Shown here: in pieces, positions 14,686 to 20,193 of the stretch | Layout of the letters: each line of letters opens with the position of its first letter | Numbering within the stretch: position 1 is the stretch's first letter | Source: a virus | Virus record (IMG/VR): IMGVR_UViG_3300021963_000544 | Span: 1-27,211 of that record | Length of the DNA: 27,211 nt | Direction: 5' to 3' (one strand) | The notes under the pieces: generated by a model | What the model saw: only the letters and a program-made list of their open reading frames with translations | What the model was told of the DNA's origin: nothing | The model's database searches: none | Program-made: the position numbers and the translations under genes

Positions 14686-14985
14686 TTAAAACCCATCCTC
14701 GTCATCGACGGCGGCTGGAAGGTCGCGCGCGACGGCCGCCCGGCCGAGCGGCGTGTCGGCGAGCATCCCAAGCTCGGTCATGTAGATGGCCAACATCTCC
14801 TGCTCCTCGCGGCGCTTGGTCGCGTCTTTCCTGCGCATGGCGACGATCTGCTTGATGATCTTTGGCTCGAAGCCATTTCCCTTGCTCTCGGCGTAGACGC
14901 CCTTGATGTCTTCGGCGATTGCGGATTTTTCCTCTTCGAGCTTCTCAATTCTCTCAACGATAGACTTCAATTGGCTATTGCTCAT
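14686..14985 (-). CDS. gapR: GapR-like (DUF2312) nucleoid-associated protein
   Basis: 99 residues starting MSNSQLKSIVERIEKLEEEK. The run 'AIAEDIKGVYAESKGNGFE' then 'IIKQIVAMRRKD' and a C-terminal helix matches the DUF2312/GapR family closely. GapR of Caulobacter is a dimer/tetramer that encircles AT-rich, overtwisted DNA ahead of forks and polymerases and aids gyrase. Phage copies could protect or organise phage DNA or compete with the host protein. The host family is largely alphaproteobacterial, which is the main clue to the host. The start at 14985 has GAGGG 6 bases upstream and overlaps the previous gene by 11 bases. The additional C-terminal tail of about 20 residues (ARDLPAAVDDEDGF) is acidic and unlike short host forms. 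Confidence 0.85.
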   Translation of the reverse strand: MSNSQLKSIVERIEKLEEEKSAIAEDIKGVYAESKGNGFEPKIIKQIVAMRRKDATKRREEQEMLAIYMTELGMLADTPLGRAAVARDLPAAVDDEDGF

Positions 14986-15199
14986 TTTGGCCCTCTTTCT
15001 GATGCGCGACGATGTTGTGGACCACGTAGAACGCCTGCGCGAGGCAGAAATCGCACGGGTCCTCGCACCTTGGACTTTCAATAATCACCGGCTGACCATC
15101 CCGGCAGGTGAAGTTGAACCGGCACAGGGCGCCGGCTGCGGCGTCAACCACGAGCGCGAGCGTCTCGGGGTCAGTTCGGTCTAGCAAGAGCGGCGGCAT
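14975..15199 (-). CDS. small cysteine-containing hypothetical protein
   Basis: 74 residues starting MPPLLLDRTDPETLALVVDA. Four cysteines are placed as C..C (RFNFTCRDGQPVIIESPRCE) and C-x2-C (DPCDFC), which could bind zinc or form disulfides. Not recognised. GGAGG precedes ATG 15199 by 8 bases, making this the first gene of the leftward transcript; the longer frame to 15298 runs through the divergent promoter region and is rejected. It overlaps gapR by 11 bases, so the two are probably coupled. Confidence 0.55.
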   Translation of the reverse strand: MPPLLLDRTDPETLALVVDAAAGALCRFNFTCRDGQPVIIESPRCEDPCDFCLAQAFYVVHNIVAHQKEGQNEQ

Positions 15200-15259
15200 T
15201 GTCAAATCCTCCGGGAAAAAAGAAAGATACATGCGCCGCAAAAATATTGCGAATGCGGG

Positions 15260-15288
15260 TTGACGGCGGAAGAAACTTCCGCTATACG
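15260..15288 (+). promoter_or_regulatory. rightward promoter with operator in its spacer
   Basis: TTGACG (15260-15265), a 17-base spacer and TATACG (15283-15288) give a good sigma-70-type promoter for the rightward operon. The whole spacer is a palindrome: GCGGAAG (15266-15272), AAA, CTTCCGC (15276-15282). A protein bound there would sit between the -35 and -10 boxes and block RNA polymerase. It lies in the 120-base divergent gap, so it could also affect the leftward operon, for which I cannot locate a clear promoter. Confidence 0.75.
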
Positions 15289-15321
15289 TAGTGAACACTG
15301 ATGATTTGGATGGAGATTGAA

Positions 15322-15546
15322 ATGCAGACCGTAGCCCTCAACCGCAAAGGCGTCATGCAACTGGCCTGGGACTTCTATCACCGCTGGGGCGCCGAGATGT
15401 CCTTCGGCGAGTGCCTCGCCCGGGCGTGGTTCAACGCGAAGTATATTCGCTCGAACGTCATCAACCAGAAGCAGACAAAATACTTCAGCGACTACGACCT
15501 GCTCGTTGGCGTGTCGCGCGAAGTGTATGTCGTCGCGCCGCTCTGA
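15322..15546 (+). CDS. small hypothetical protein, first gene of rightward operon
   Basis: 74 residues starting MQTVALNRKGVMQLAWDFYH. Composition: helical, with several Trp/Tyr ('DFYHRWGAEMSFGECLARAWFNAKYIRS') and a C-terminal segment 'SDYDLLVGVSREVYVVAPL'. Not recognised; such short proteins with 'ECLxRAWxNAK' look like small conserved early phage proteins. The start ATG 15322 is preceded by GGAGATTGAA; two upstream in-frame ATGs (15301, 15310) lie at or next to the probable transcript start. It is the first gene after the operator-containing promoter. Confidence 0.6.
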   Translation: MQTVALNRKGVMQLAWDFYHRWGAEMSFGECLARAWFNAKYIRSNVINQKQTKYFSDYDLLVGVSREVYVVAPL

Positions 15547-15586
15547 TCTGATCCGCAACTGAATTGATATTGGTATGGAGATCGAC

Positions 15587-15892
15587 ATGCTTATCGACAA
15601 CGTCAAAACTACGACCATCGACAGCGCGATCACGATGCGCGAGGACCGCCGGGGCGACTGGAGCGAGATCGCCTTATACGTCAGCTTTGCAAACTCATCG
15701 TGGCAAAATCGCACCTGCGCGGCTGTCATCACGCATCCGTGCAAAAAGGCCAAATGGAACCTGTTCCTTGGTCAGGATCCCGTGCGTCGCTTCAAGACGC
15801 GCAGAGATGCAGTCGCCTTCGCCCTCGGCGTTGCGCGCGGCATGCCCGAATATATCAAAGCAATGGAGGAGAGACGTGCCAATCAACATTGA
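15587..15892 (+). CDS. hypothetical early phage protein
   Basis: 101 residues starting MLIDNVKTTTIDSAITMRED. Predicted mixed fold: 'SEIALYVSFANSSWQNRTCAAVITHPCKKAKWNLFLGQDPVRRF' looks like an antiparallel sheet; the C-terminus ('RRDAVAFALGVARGMPEYIKAMEE') is a helix. Not recognised. The leader ATGGAGATCGAC comes directly before ATG 15587 and is identical to that before the gene at 16695, so the inner ATG is taken as start. The end overlaps the next gene by 17 bases. Confidence 0.55.
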   Translation: MLIDNVKTTTIDSAITMREDRRGDWSEIALYVSFANSSWQNRTCAAVITHPCKKAKWNLFLGQDPVRRFKTRRDAVAFALGVARGMPEYIKAMEERRANQH

Positions 15893-16136
15893 CTGGAATG
15901 CATCAGCGTATTTTCCGCCGGAAGGCGAGCGAGAGGAGGACATATCATTGACCGACGAAGAGCTGCGCGCCAGAATTCTGGACGTAAGAGACCAGACAAT
16001 CATGATGCTGCTGAAGGCGGCGCAGAAGCTGGAAAGGGAGCCCGACAACCCGGATCACATCTACCAGATAAACTATTGCGCGAGAAACTACACTGACGCG
16101 CAACTGATCCTGAACCCTAAATTTTTCGGAGATTGA
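15876..16136 (+). CDS. small hypothetical protein, GTG start
   Basis: 86 residues. A strong GGAGGAG lies 4 bases before GTG 15876, inside the end of the preceding gene, so the start is GTG even though the open frame extends far upstream. The protein begins (V/M)PINIDWNASAYFPPEGERE, has an acidic stretch, then a helix 'LRARILDVRDQTIMMLLKAAQKLEREP' and 'NYCARNYTDAQLILNPKFF'. Not recognised; it is an acidic, helical small early protein. Confidence 0.55.
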   Translation: MPINIDWNASAYFPPEGEREEDISLTDEELRARILDVRDQTIMMLLKAAQKLEREPDNPDHIYQINYCARNYTDAQLILNPKFFGD

Positions 16137-16137
16137 T

Positions 16138-16356
16138 ATGAAAAACAAGGATGTCTATTCGCGCTACATGAGCATGTCTGAAAGCAAGCTTCAGCAAGCC
16201 TGTCTTCTGCTGGCGGGAACGCTGCCGCAGGATCCGGCGATAGGCAGGCGGCTCGACATAGCAATCATCGCGCTGGCGAAGAAGATGGAGCAGGATGAGT
16301 TTTATGAATTCATTCGCGGCGTGAGCGACGTTTACAACAGAATGAAAGCCGCCTGA
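16138..16356 (+). CDS. small helical hypothetical protein
   Basis: 72 residues starting MKNKDVYSRYMSMSESKLQQ, predicted three helices: 'ESKLQQACLLLAGTLPQD', 'IGRRLDIAIIALAKKME', 'DEFYEFIRGVSDVYNRM'. Not recognised. It begins 1 base after the previous stop, with GGAGATTGAT directly upstream, so it is coupled to that gene. The spacing of hydrophobic residues suggests a small helical bundle. Confidence 0.55.
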   Translation: MKNKDVYSRYMSMSESKLQQACLLLAGTLPQDPAIGRRLDIAIIALAKKMEQDEFYEFIRGVSDVYNRMKAA

Positions 16357-16366
16357 GGAGGCTGAA

Positions 16367-16585
16367 ATGAACCACGTCAAATTGATATGCGATTATTCGA
16401 CCGACCCGAGCGGCAAGGCCGCTATCCACCGCAAGATGAAGCGCTTGCGGACAGATGAAACCTACAGCGCGGAGCTACGCAGGAAGCTGGTGTTTGCGCA
16501 GCATCGCAGATACCTGTCCGAGGAACCGGTGACGCTGCCGCGCGTGGCGTGGATGGAGCGTCCGGACATCACGCTGGAGTGGTGA
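16367..16585 (+). CDS. small basic hypothetical protein
   Basis: 72 residues starting MNHVKLICDYSTDPSGKAAI, basic, with 'RRKLVFAQHRRYLSEEPVTL' and a Trp-containing C-terminus (RVAWMERPDITLEW). Not recognised. GAGGAGG is 5 bases before the ATG. It is the last gene before a second operator-controlled promoter, so the first unit of the rightward operon probably ends here, although no intrinsic terminator is visible. Confidence 0.5.
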   Translation: MNHVKLICDYSTDPSGKAAIHRKMKRLRTDETYSAELRRKLVFAQHRRYLSEEPVTLPRVAWMERPDITLEW

Positions 16586-16595
16586 CAAAAAAAAT

Positions 16596-16647
16596 CGGAA
16601 CTTTCTTCCAAATAGCTATTGCGCGGAAGAAAGTTCCGTAGTATGTT
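16596..16647 (+). promoter_or_regulatory. second rightward promoter with paired operators
   Basis: TTGCGC (16619-16624), a 17-base spacer and TATGTT (16642-16647) form a moderate promoter placed exactly like the one at 15260. GGAAGAAAGTTCCG fills the spacer (16625-16638), and its exact reverse complement lies upstream at 16596-16609, 15 bases away: a perfect 14-bp inverted repeat whose halves are each GGAA-N5-TTCC. Two dimers bound at both copies could loop or cooperate to repress. Confidence 0.72.
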
Positions 16648-16694
16648 CTGTTCATGGGCGCTGGTTGCCCACGCTGATTGAAATGGAGATCGAC

Positions 16695-16976
16695 ATGTCC
16701 AACCTTGCTTCCCTCGCCGACCGCTACGCCTCCCTCAAGAATGAGATCGACGCCCTGACCAAGGAGCTCGACGCGGCCAAAAAGGAAATCCTCGAGCTTG
16801 GCGTCGAGGAAGTTGTCGGCAACTTCTGCGTCGTCACGATCGGCCTGTCCGAGCGTTCGTCGCTCGACCAGAAAAAGGTCAAGGCGCTGCTGACGCCGGC
16901 GCAAATCACTGAGGCCTCAACGACAACCCTGATCACGACCGTGCGCGTCAAGGCGAAAGTGCCGGTCGCCGCCTGA
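16695..16976 (+). CDS. conserved small phage protein with N-terminal coiled coil
   Basis: 93 residues. Residues 1-40 form a coiled coil (ADRYASLKNEIDALTKELDAAKKEIL), followed by a beta-type segment 'VVGNFCVVTIGLSERSSLD', a helix 'QKKVKALLTP' and 'TTLITTVRVKAKV'. The pattern 'LSERxxLDxKxVKALL ... TxxTTxRVK' is one I recognise in small proteins of many alphaproteobacterial phages; no function is known. Start ATG 16695 follows ATGGAGATCGAC, and the gene is the first behind the second operator-promoter. Confidence 0.65.
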   Translation: MSNLASLADRYASLKNEIDALTKELDAAKKEILELGVEEVVGNFCVVTIGLSERSSLDQKKVKALLTPAQITEASTTTLITTVRVKAKVPVAA

Positions 16977-16983
16977 TTACAGA

Positions 16984-17001
16984 GGGCCGCTTCGGCGGCC
17001 C
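16984..17001 (+). other. GGGCCGC-TTCG-GCGGCCC RNA hairpin
   Basis: A 7-bp perfect stem closed by a TTCG tetraloop (one of the most stable RNA loops), 8 bases after the stop at 16976. No T-run follows in either direction, so it is probably a weak terminator, mRNA stabiliser or processing site between two small early genes rather than a full terminator. Confidence 0.6.
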
Positions 17002-17035
17002 ACACTTCTCGCAAAATGTCATATGGGGATTAATC

Positions 17036-17296
17036 ATGTCTGTATCGAAACCCGCGCTTCAGGACGCAGACGTCCTTGTCCACGCAGAAGGCTTCGCCAC
17101 CATCTGGATGTTTGAGCCCGTCTCTGACGAAGCCGTAGAGTTTTTCGCAGAGAACATCGTCGCCGAGGACTGGCAGCACTTTAGCGGCAAGATAGCAGTC
17201 GACCACCGCCCGGCGCGAGACCTGGCCAATGAGCTTTATGTGCAAGGCTTCCGCATCCTGAACCCGCGCTACGGCTGGTTCGTCGCGGATCATTGA
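17036..17296 (+). CDS. hypothetical early phage protein
   Basis: 86 residues starting MSVSKPALQDADVLVHAEGF. It has an N-terminal region with 'TIWMFEPVSDEAVEFFAENI' and a second half 'HFSGKIAVDHRPARDLANELYVQGFRILN', ending in GWFVADH. The pattern of strand-helix pairs suggests a small alpha/beta protein. Not recognised. The leader ATGGGGATTAATC comes directly before the ATG and is repeated before the clamp gene at 17329; here the ATG of the leader is out of frame. Confidence 0.55.
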   Translation: MSVSKPALQDADVLVHAEGFATIWMFEPVSDEAVEFFAENIVAEDWQHFSGKIAVDHRPARDLANELYVQGFRILNPRYGWFVADH

Positions 17297-17328
17297 TCTT
17301 TCAATCTGTCAAATGGGGATTAATCGAC

Positions 17329-17976
17329 ATGCTGACTTTTGACCTTCGCCCCCTCATGGCCGCCGCAGTCTGCGCCGGCACAGAAGAGACCCGCTACTAC
17401 CTCAATGGCGTTTATCTTGAGGTGACGCCGTTCCACATGGTCTTCGTCGGAACAGACGGCCACCGGCTTGCGGCGCTTCGCACATTCGTGCAGTGGGACA
17501 AAGAGCCCGACGCGCATGACTTCAACATCATCATTCCGCTTTCCGTTATCAAAAAAATCAAGTTCACGAAGCGAGACACGAAGGCGTGCCTGAAAAAGAT
17601 AACGCTTCCCGACGGCGGCGAGGGATACCTGATCAAGCGGCTCGGCGAGCCGGACGCAGACGGCATAACATTCTCGCCGCTCGACGCGACCTATCCCGAC
17701 TGGCGCCGCGTCGTCCCCTCGGATGCGAGCAATACAGGCGGAATGGAGATACAGTTCAACCCGAGATACCTGCATGAATTTTTGAAAATTGGCAAAATCT
17801 TCGGGCAGGAAACCGAATTTTTGTCGGTCGTCAAAAATGACGCCGGTCCCGCGCCAGTCAGCATCCAGCCGGACCTTGAGATTGTTTCCGAGTTGAACCT
17901 TGAATACGCGTTGGTGATCATGCCGTTCAGAAGTTCGGCGGATAAAAAATGGGAAAAGCCGGAGTGGGCAAAGTGA
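17329..17976 (+). CDS. dnaN: short DNA polymerase III beta subunit (sliding clamp)-like protein
   Basis: 215 residues. Order of motifs matches bacterial DnaN: 'TRYYLNGVYLEV' (about 21-32), 'VGTDGHRLAALR' (40-51), 'FNIIIPLSVIKKI' (65-77), 'YPDWRRVVPSD' (122-132), 'FNPRYLHEFLKIGK' (143-156) and 'YALVIMPFR' (193-201) near the C-terminus. DnaN rings (three domains, about 366 residues, dimer) tether polymerase to DNA. Here the first domain of about 120 residues is missing, so a ring would need three copies of a two-domain subunit, like the eukaryotic or T4 clamps. Start: ATG 17329 with GGGGAT 9 bases upstream; the longer frame to 17293 has none. It overlaps the next gene by 1 base. Confidence 0.75.
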   Translation: MLTFDLRPLMAAAVCAGTEETRYYLNGVYLEVTPFHMVFVGTDGHRLAALRTFVQWDKEPDAHDFNIIIPLSVIKKIKFTKRDTKACLKKITLPDGGEGYLIKRLGEPDADGITFSPLDATYPDWRRVVPSDASNTGGMEIQFNPRYLHEFLKIGKIFGQETEFLSVVKNDAGPAPVSIQPDLEIVSELNLEYALVIMPFRSSADKKWEKPEWAK

Positions 17977-18077
17977 TGTCGGACATTTTTGGACTTCTTA
18001 TCGCGATGATGTTTCTGGTCGGAGGCGGCGTTCTCGCCGTCTTCATCATCCTGCTCATGACAGAATGGAGGGACTGA
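17976..18077 (+). CDS. 33-residue single-pass membrane peptide
   Basis: The peptide is MSDIFGLLIAMMF then LVGGGVLAVFIILLMTEWRD, with one hydrophobic segment of about 22 residues. The ATG overlaps the clamp stop (TGATG) and the stop lies 1 base before the next gene, so it sits exactly in an operon slot. GGAG lies about 12 bases upstream, rather far, but coupling would serve. Such phage microproteins are often holin-like, superinfection-related or unknown; here the function is open. Confidence 0.6.
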   Translation: MSDIFGLLIAMMFLVGGGVLAVFIILLMTEWRD

Positions 18078-18078
18078 T

Positions 18079-18279
18079 ATGGTAAGCGGAGCTCCGATCG
18101 GCCGGCTGGAGCCGTGCCACGTCGTCAACATCGAATTGTGGAAGCTGTATTGCTCCCTCGTCGGTCGTCGCCCTGACAATGTCGCCGATCACTGGACGGA
18201 GAGAGACGTCATCATGGCTATCGCGGCGCGCACGGCGCGCGTATCAAGAGAAGGAGGAAACCATGAAGCGCGGATTTGA
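18079..18279 (+). CDS. small hypothetical protein
   Basis: 66 residues starting MVSGAPIGRLEPCHVVNIEL, with a helical core ('WKLYCSLVGRRPDNVADHWTERDVIMAIAARTARVSREGG'). Not recognised. GGAGGGACT precedes the ATG, within the end of the membrane-peptide gene. Its 3' end overlaps the following gene by 17 bases, and the ribosome site of that gene (AAGGAGG) lies inside it. Confidence 0.5.
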   Translation: MVSGAPIGRLEPCHVVNIELWKLYCSLVGRRPDNVADHWTERDVIMAIAARTARVSREGGNHEARI

Positions 18280-18466
18280 AAACAAGGCTTCGCTGACGCC
18301 ACGCGAAAAGATCAAGGTTACATATGCCTACGAGATCATGGGGATTTCCCAGCACGACCTCGCCGCCCTGTTCGAAGTCAATCAGGGACGCGTCGCCGAG
18401 GCCATCCGGGCAATCCTCTACGCCGCCGGCGTGGAGCCGAAAGCGGGTGAAAATGACCCCGTCTGA
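18263..18466 (+). CDS. small helix-turn-helix DNA-binding protein
   Basis: 67 residues starting MKRGFENKASLTPREKIKVT. The segment 'EIMGISQHDLAALFEVNQGRVAEAIRAIL' (about 26-54) is a clear HTH: a first helix, a 'SQHDLAALFEV' turn, and a recognition helix 'NQGRVAEAIRAI'. AAGGAGG lies 6 bases before ATG 18263, an excellent site. It overlaps the next HTH gene by 14 bases. Its position at the end of an operon whose two promoters have palindromic operators makes it a candidate autorepressor. It resembles small Cro/sigma-like HTH proteins; the exact family is not certain. Confidence 0.7.
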   Translation: MKRGFENKASLTPREKIKVTYAYEIMGISQHDLAALFEVNQGRVAEAIRAILYAAGVEPKAGENDPV

Positions 18467-18689
18467 ACTTCGGGCGACGATGAATGAGATTGGGCTGACA
18501 TCGGGGGACGTCGGCTTGATCGCCGGCTGCACGGACCGCCAGGTGCGCTCGTGGCTGTCTGGCTACGCGCCTGTGCCCCGAGCCATGGCGGCCATCCTGA
18601 TCGGCCTGCGAGGCGGGGAAATCAATCGCGACTGGCTCGTTGATGTGGTTATGTCAGAGCTTAGATCGGAAGCCGACGCTCAGACTTGA
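18453..18689 (+). CDS. second small HTH protein, XRE/YdaS-like
   Basis: 78 residues starting MTPSELRATMNEIGLTSGDV. The layout 'LRATMNEIGLTSGDVGLIAGCTDRQVRSWLSGYAPVPRAMAAIL' follows the Cro/CI five-helix pattern: helix 2-turn-helix 3 'SGDVGLIAGCTDRQVRSWLSG' and the typical 'xxPxxMAxxL' end. The start overlaps the upstream HTH gene in another frame; the ribosome site (AAGCGGGTG) is weak, consistent with coupled translation. Two adjacent HTH genes at an operon end recall paired repressor/antirepressor or Cro/CI-type switches. Confidence 0.68.
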   Translation: MTPSELRATMNEIGLTSGDVGLIAGCTDRQVRSWLSGYAPVPRAMAAILIGLRGGEINRDWLVDVVMSELRSEADAQT

Positions 18690-18712
18690 CCATACCAAAG
18701 CCCGCTGACAGC

Positions 18713-18746
18713 AAAAAGGCCCGGGGAGCTACCTCCGGGCCTTTTT
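18713..18746. terminator. strong bidirectional terminator between converging genes
   Basis: AAAAAGGCCCGG (18713-18724) pairs with CCGGGCCTTTTT (18735-18746), a 12-bp stem with A/T ends, so T-runs follow on both strands. The rightward operon ends at 18689 and the leftward gene ends at 18778, so it ends both transcripts. Confidence 0.9.
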
Positions 18747-18777
18747 CTTCGTTTCGCTTACAGGCGCCCCGTTTCTG

Positions 18778-19218
18778 TCAATGTGCGGGGCCTTCTCCCG
18801 CTAAGGGGTCGGGGCCCTCCAGAAACCTGACGCGCGGCAGGGACATGAGGGTCATCCGCCGGCCGGCGTTCCCACCACAGTTGTCGTGATCCCGGATTTT
18901 TTCTCCCACCTCGACGTGCCCGGAGAGCCGGGCGTTGGCGATAACCATTTTCGAGACGCGCTCAATGACGAGCTCTCCGCCGCCGTGCAGGTGAAGCACA
19001 ATCGGCTTCGACTGCAGCGCCTCGTCCTTCGTCAGGTCTTCGTAGCTGTGGCGCGACATGGTTTTGATCGTCTGCCGCGCCTGCCTCGCCGTCTCAAGCG
19101 CGGCGTCCGCCTCTTGCCGCGTGCGGAATGAGCCAACGTAATCGCGCCTGCCGTCGCGCTGCGATATCTCGACAACCCAACGCTGACGCTCTTCCCGAAA
19201 ATAAATCTTGTCCTTCAT
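18778..19218 (-). CDS. AP2/integrase-arm-like N-terminal domain protein
   Basis: 146 residues. Residues 1-48 ('KIYFREERQRWVVEISQRD', 'RDYVGSFRTRQEADAALETAR') follow the three-strand-plus-helix plan of AP2 DNA-binding domains and of integrase arm-binding domains (RWxVEI, then YxGSFxTxxEAxxA). A linker and a beta-rich part ('KPIVLHLHGGGELVIERVSKMVIANARLSGHVEVGEKI') follow, with a Pro/Gly tail. There is no nuclease or recombinase motif. It is the last gene of the leftward block that starts at 21428, two bases from the gene above it. It probably binds DNA, but the role is not known. The start ATG 19218 has AGGAT 7 bases upstream. Confidence 0.55.
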   Translation of the reverse strand: MKDKIYFREERQRWVVEISQRDGRRDYVGSFRTRQEADAALETARQARQTIKTMSRHSYEDLTKDEALQSKPIVLHLHGGGELVIERVSKMVIANARLSGHVEVGEKIRDHDNCGGNAGRRMTLMSLPRVRFLEGPDPLAGEGPAH

Positions 19219-19219
19219 G

Positions 19220-19912
19220 TCAAAATCCTGGTTCGTCGTTCAGAACATCATTTGGCGTCAATTCGCCCCTGAACCCCTCTACGCCATCTATCGGCGGCGT
19301 TGTCTCGTGTATGCCCTCCTCGCTGTCGCCAAGCGGCGTCTGGAGAGGATCGGCGACGCGCGTCTTTGTTCGCATCACTTTGGCGCCGGGGAACTCCGCT
19401 TTCGCCTTGCAGATTTCCGGAAAGGCGGAAATCATATTCGCGATCTCTTCAAGCGTGTAGGCGTTGATCCTGCGCCCGTCGGCGACGACCCTGGACAACA
19501 GGGACGCGTCCTTGACGATGCTGGCGACAACGCCGTCATGCAGCGTCACCTCCCAAATCTCCGGGTCAAGAACCTTTTCGCCGCTTGCTTCTGCAGCCTT
19601 GTCGAGCGCGCGCCACGCAGCAGCCATGCGCCTCGCTTCACGCCGCACGTCTTCCAGATCGCCCTTCCATCGCGCGTTGCTCGTCAAATATCGCTGCCGA
19701 TCGAACTTCTCGCGCAACTCCTGCGACACGAGGAGGCGCAATCGATCGCGCCCCCACTTCAACTCCATCTCGACTTCAAGCGCGTCAGCTTCGTCGAGGA
19801 ACGAGCGCCCGGCGATATACATGCCGGGCGTTTGCATCCACGGGATTGTCGGCGTCGTGACTGCAATGCCTTTGTCAGCTTTCGGAAATTTCGCCGCTGG
19901 TTTGCGCGCCAT
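19220..19912 (-). CDS. hypothetical phage protein
   Basis: 230 residues, not recognised. N-terminus basic (MARKPAAKFPKADKGIA), then 'PTIPWMQTPGMYIAGRSFLDEADALEVEMELKWGRDRLRLLV', a charged helical region (about 70-110, 'DLEDVRREARRMAAAWRALDKAAEASGEK'), 'EIWEVTLHDGVVASIVKDASLLSRVVADGRRINAYTLEEI' and an acidic C-terminus. The combination suggests a protein with a helical middle and two globular ends. GATGAAGAACG precedes ATG 19912 inside the end of the previous gene, with which it overlaps by 38 bases. The context (methyltransferase, AP2-like protein) suggests DNA-related work. Confidence 0.5.
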   Translation of the reverse strand: MARKPAAKFPKADKGIAVTTPTIPWMQTPGMYIAGRSFLDEADALEVEMELKWGRDRLRLLVSQELREKFDRQRYLTSNARWKGDLEDVRREARRMAAAWRALDKAAEASGEKVLDPEIWEVTLHDGVVASIVKDASLLSRVVADGRRINAYTLEEIANMISAFPEICKAKAEFPGAKVMRTKTRVADPLQTPLGDSEEGIHETTPPIDGVEGFRGELTPNDVLNDEPGF

Positions 19913-20192
19913 CGTTCTTCATCTCCATCTCAATGCAATTCAAAACCCACTTCGCAAGAACGGGATCTTTTCGCAAGACCCATTTCCAACCTTCCGTCTT
20001 CGAGTTTTTCCAGTCTCTGAGGCTCCATCCAACCATAAATTTTATTTTCTGCCGTTTCTCTACGCCGAAGTCGTCAGGAAAAGACCGATACCCGACGACC
20101 CAGAAGTTTACCCACTTGCGAACGCCTGCCGGCGCCTGTGGCGTTCGATAGACGCCCACGCCGCCCATGCGGCCAATTTCCCTGTTCGGCAT
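19875..20192 (-). CDS. tryptophan-rich hypothetical protein
   Basis: 105 residues starting MPNREIGRMGGVGVYRTPQA. Unusually Trp- and Lys-rich: 'VRKWVNFWVVGYRSFPDDFG', 'KFMVGWSLRDWKNSKTEGWKWVLRKD', 'AKWVLNCIEMEMKND'. Predicted mostly beta with one helix. Not recognised. It begins 1 base after the methyltransferase stop (TGACATG), so the two are probably co-translated, and overlaps the next gene by 38 bases. Confidence 0.5.
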   Translation of the reverse strand: MPNREIGRMGGVGVYRTPQAPAGVRKWVNFWVVGYRSFPDDFGVEKRQKIKFMVGWSLRDWKNSKTEGWKWVLRKDPVLAKWVLNCIEMEMKNDGAQTSGEISES

Positions 20193-20193
20193 G

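Noticed and set aside
15202-15753. 183-codon minus-strand frame over the divergent promoter
   Set aside because: It runs through the promoter/operator and opposite two plus-strand genes with good leaders.
15564-15875. N-terminal extension of the gene at 15876
   Set aside because: GGAGGAG sits just before GTG 15876 and the extension overlaps the preceding real gene in another frame.
16984-17001. Calling the GGGCCGC-TTCG hairpin an intrinsic terminator
   Set aside because: No T-run follows on either strand, and the downstream genes have no separate promoter that I can see.
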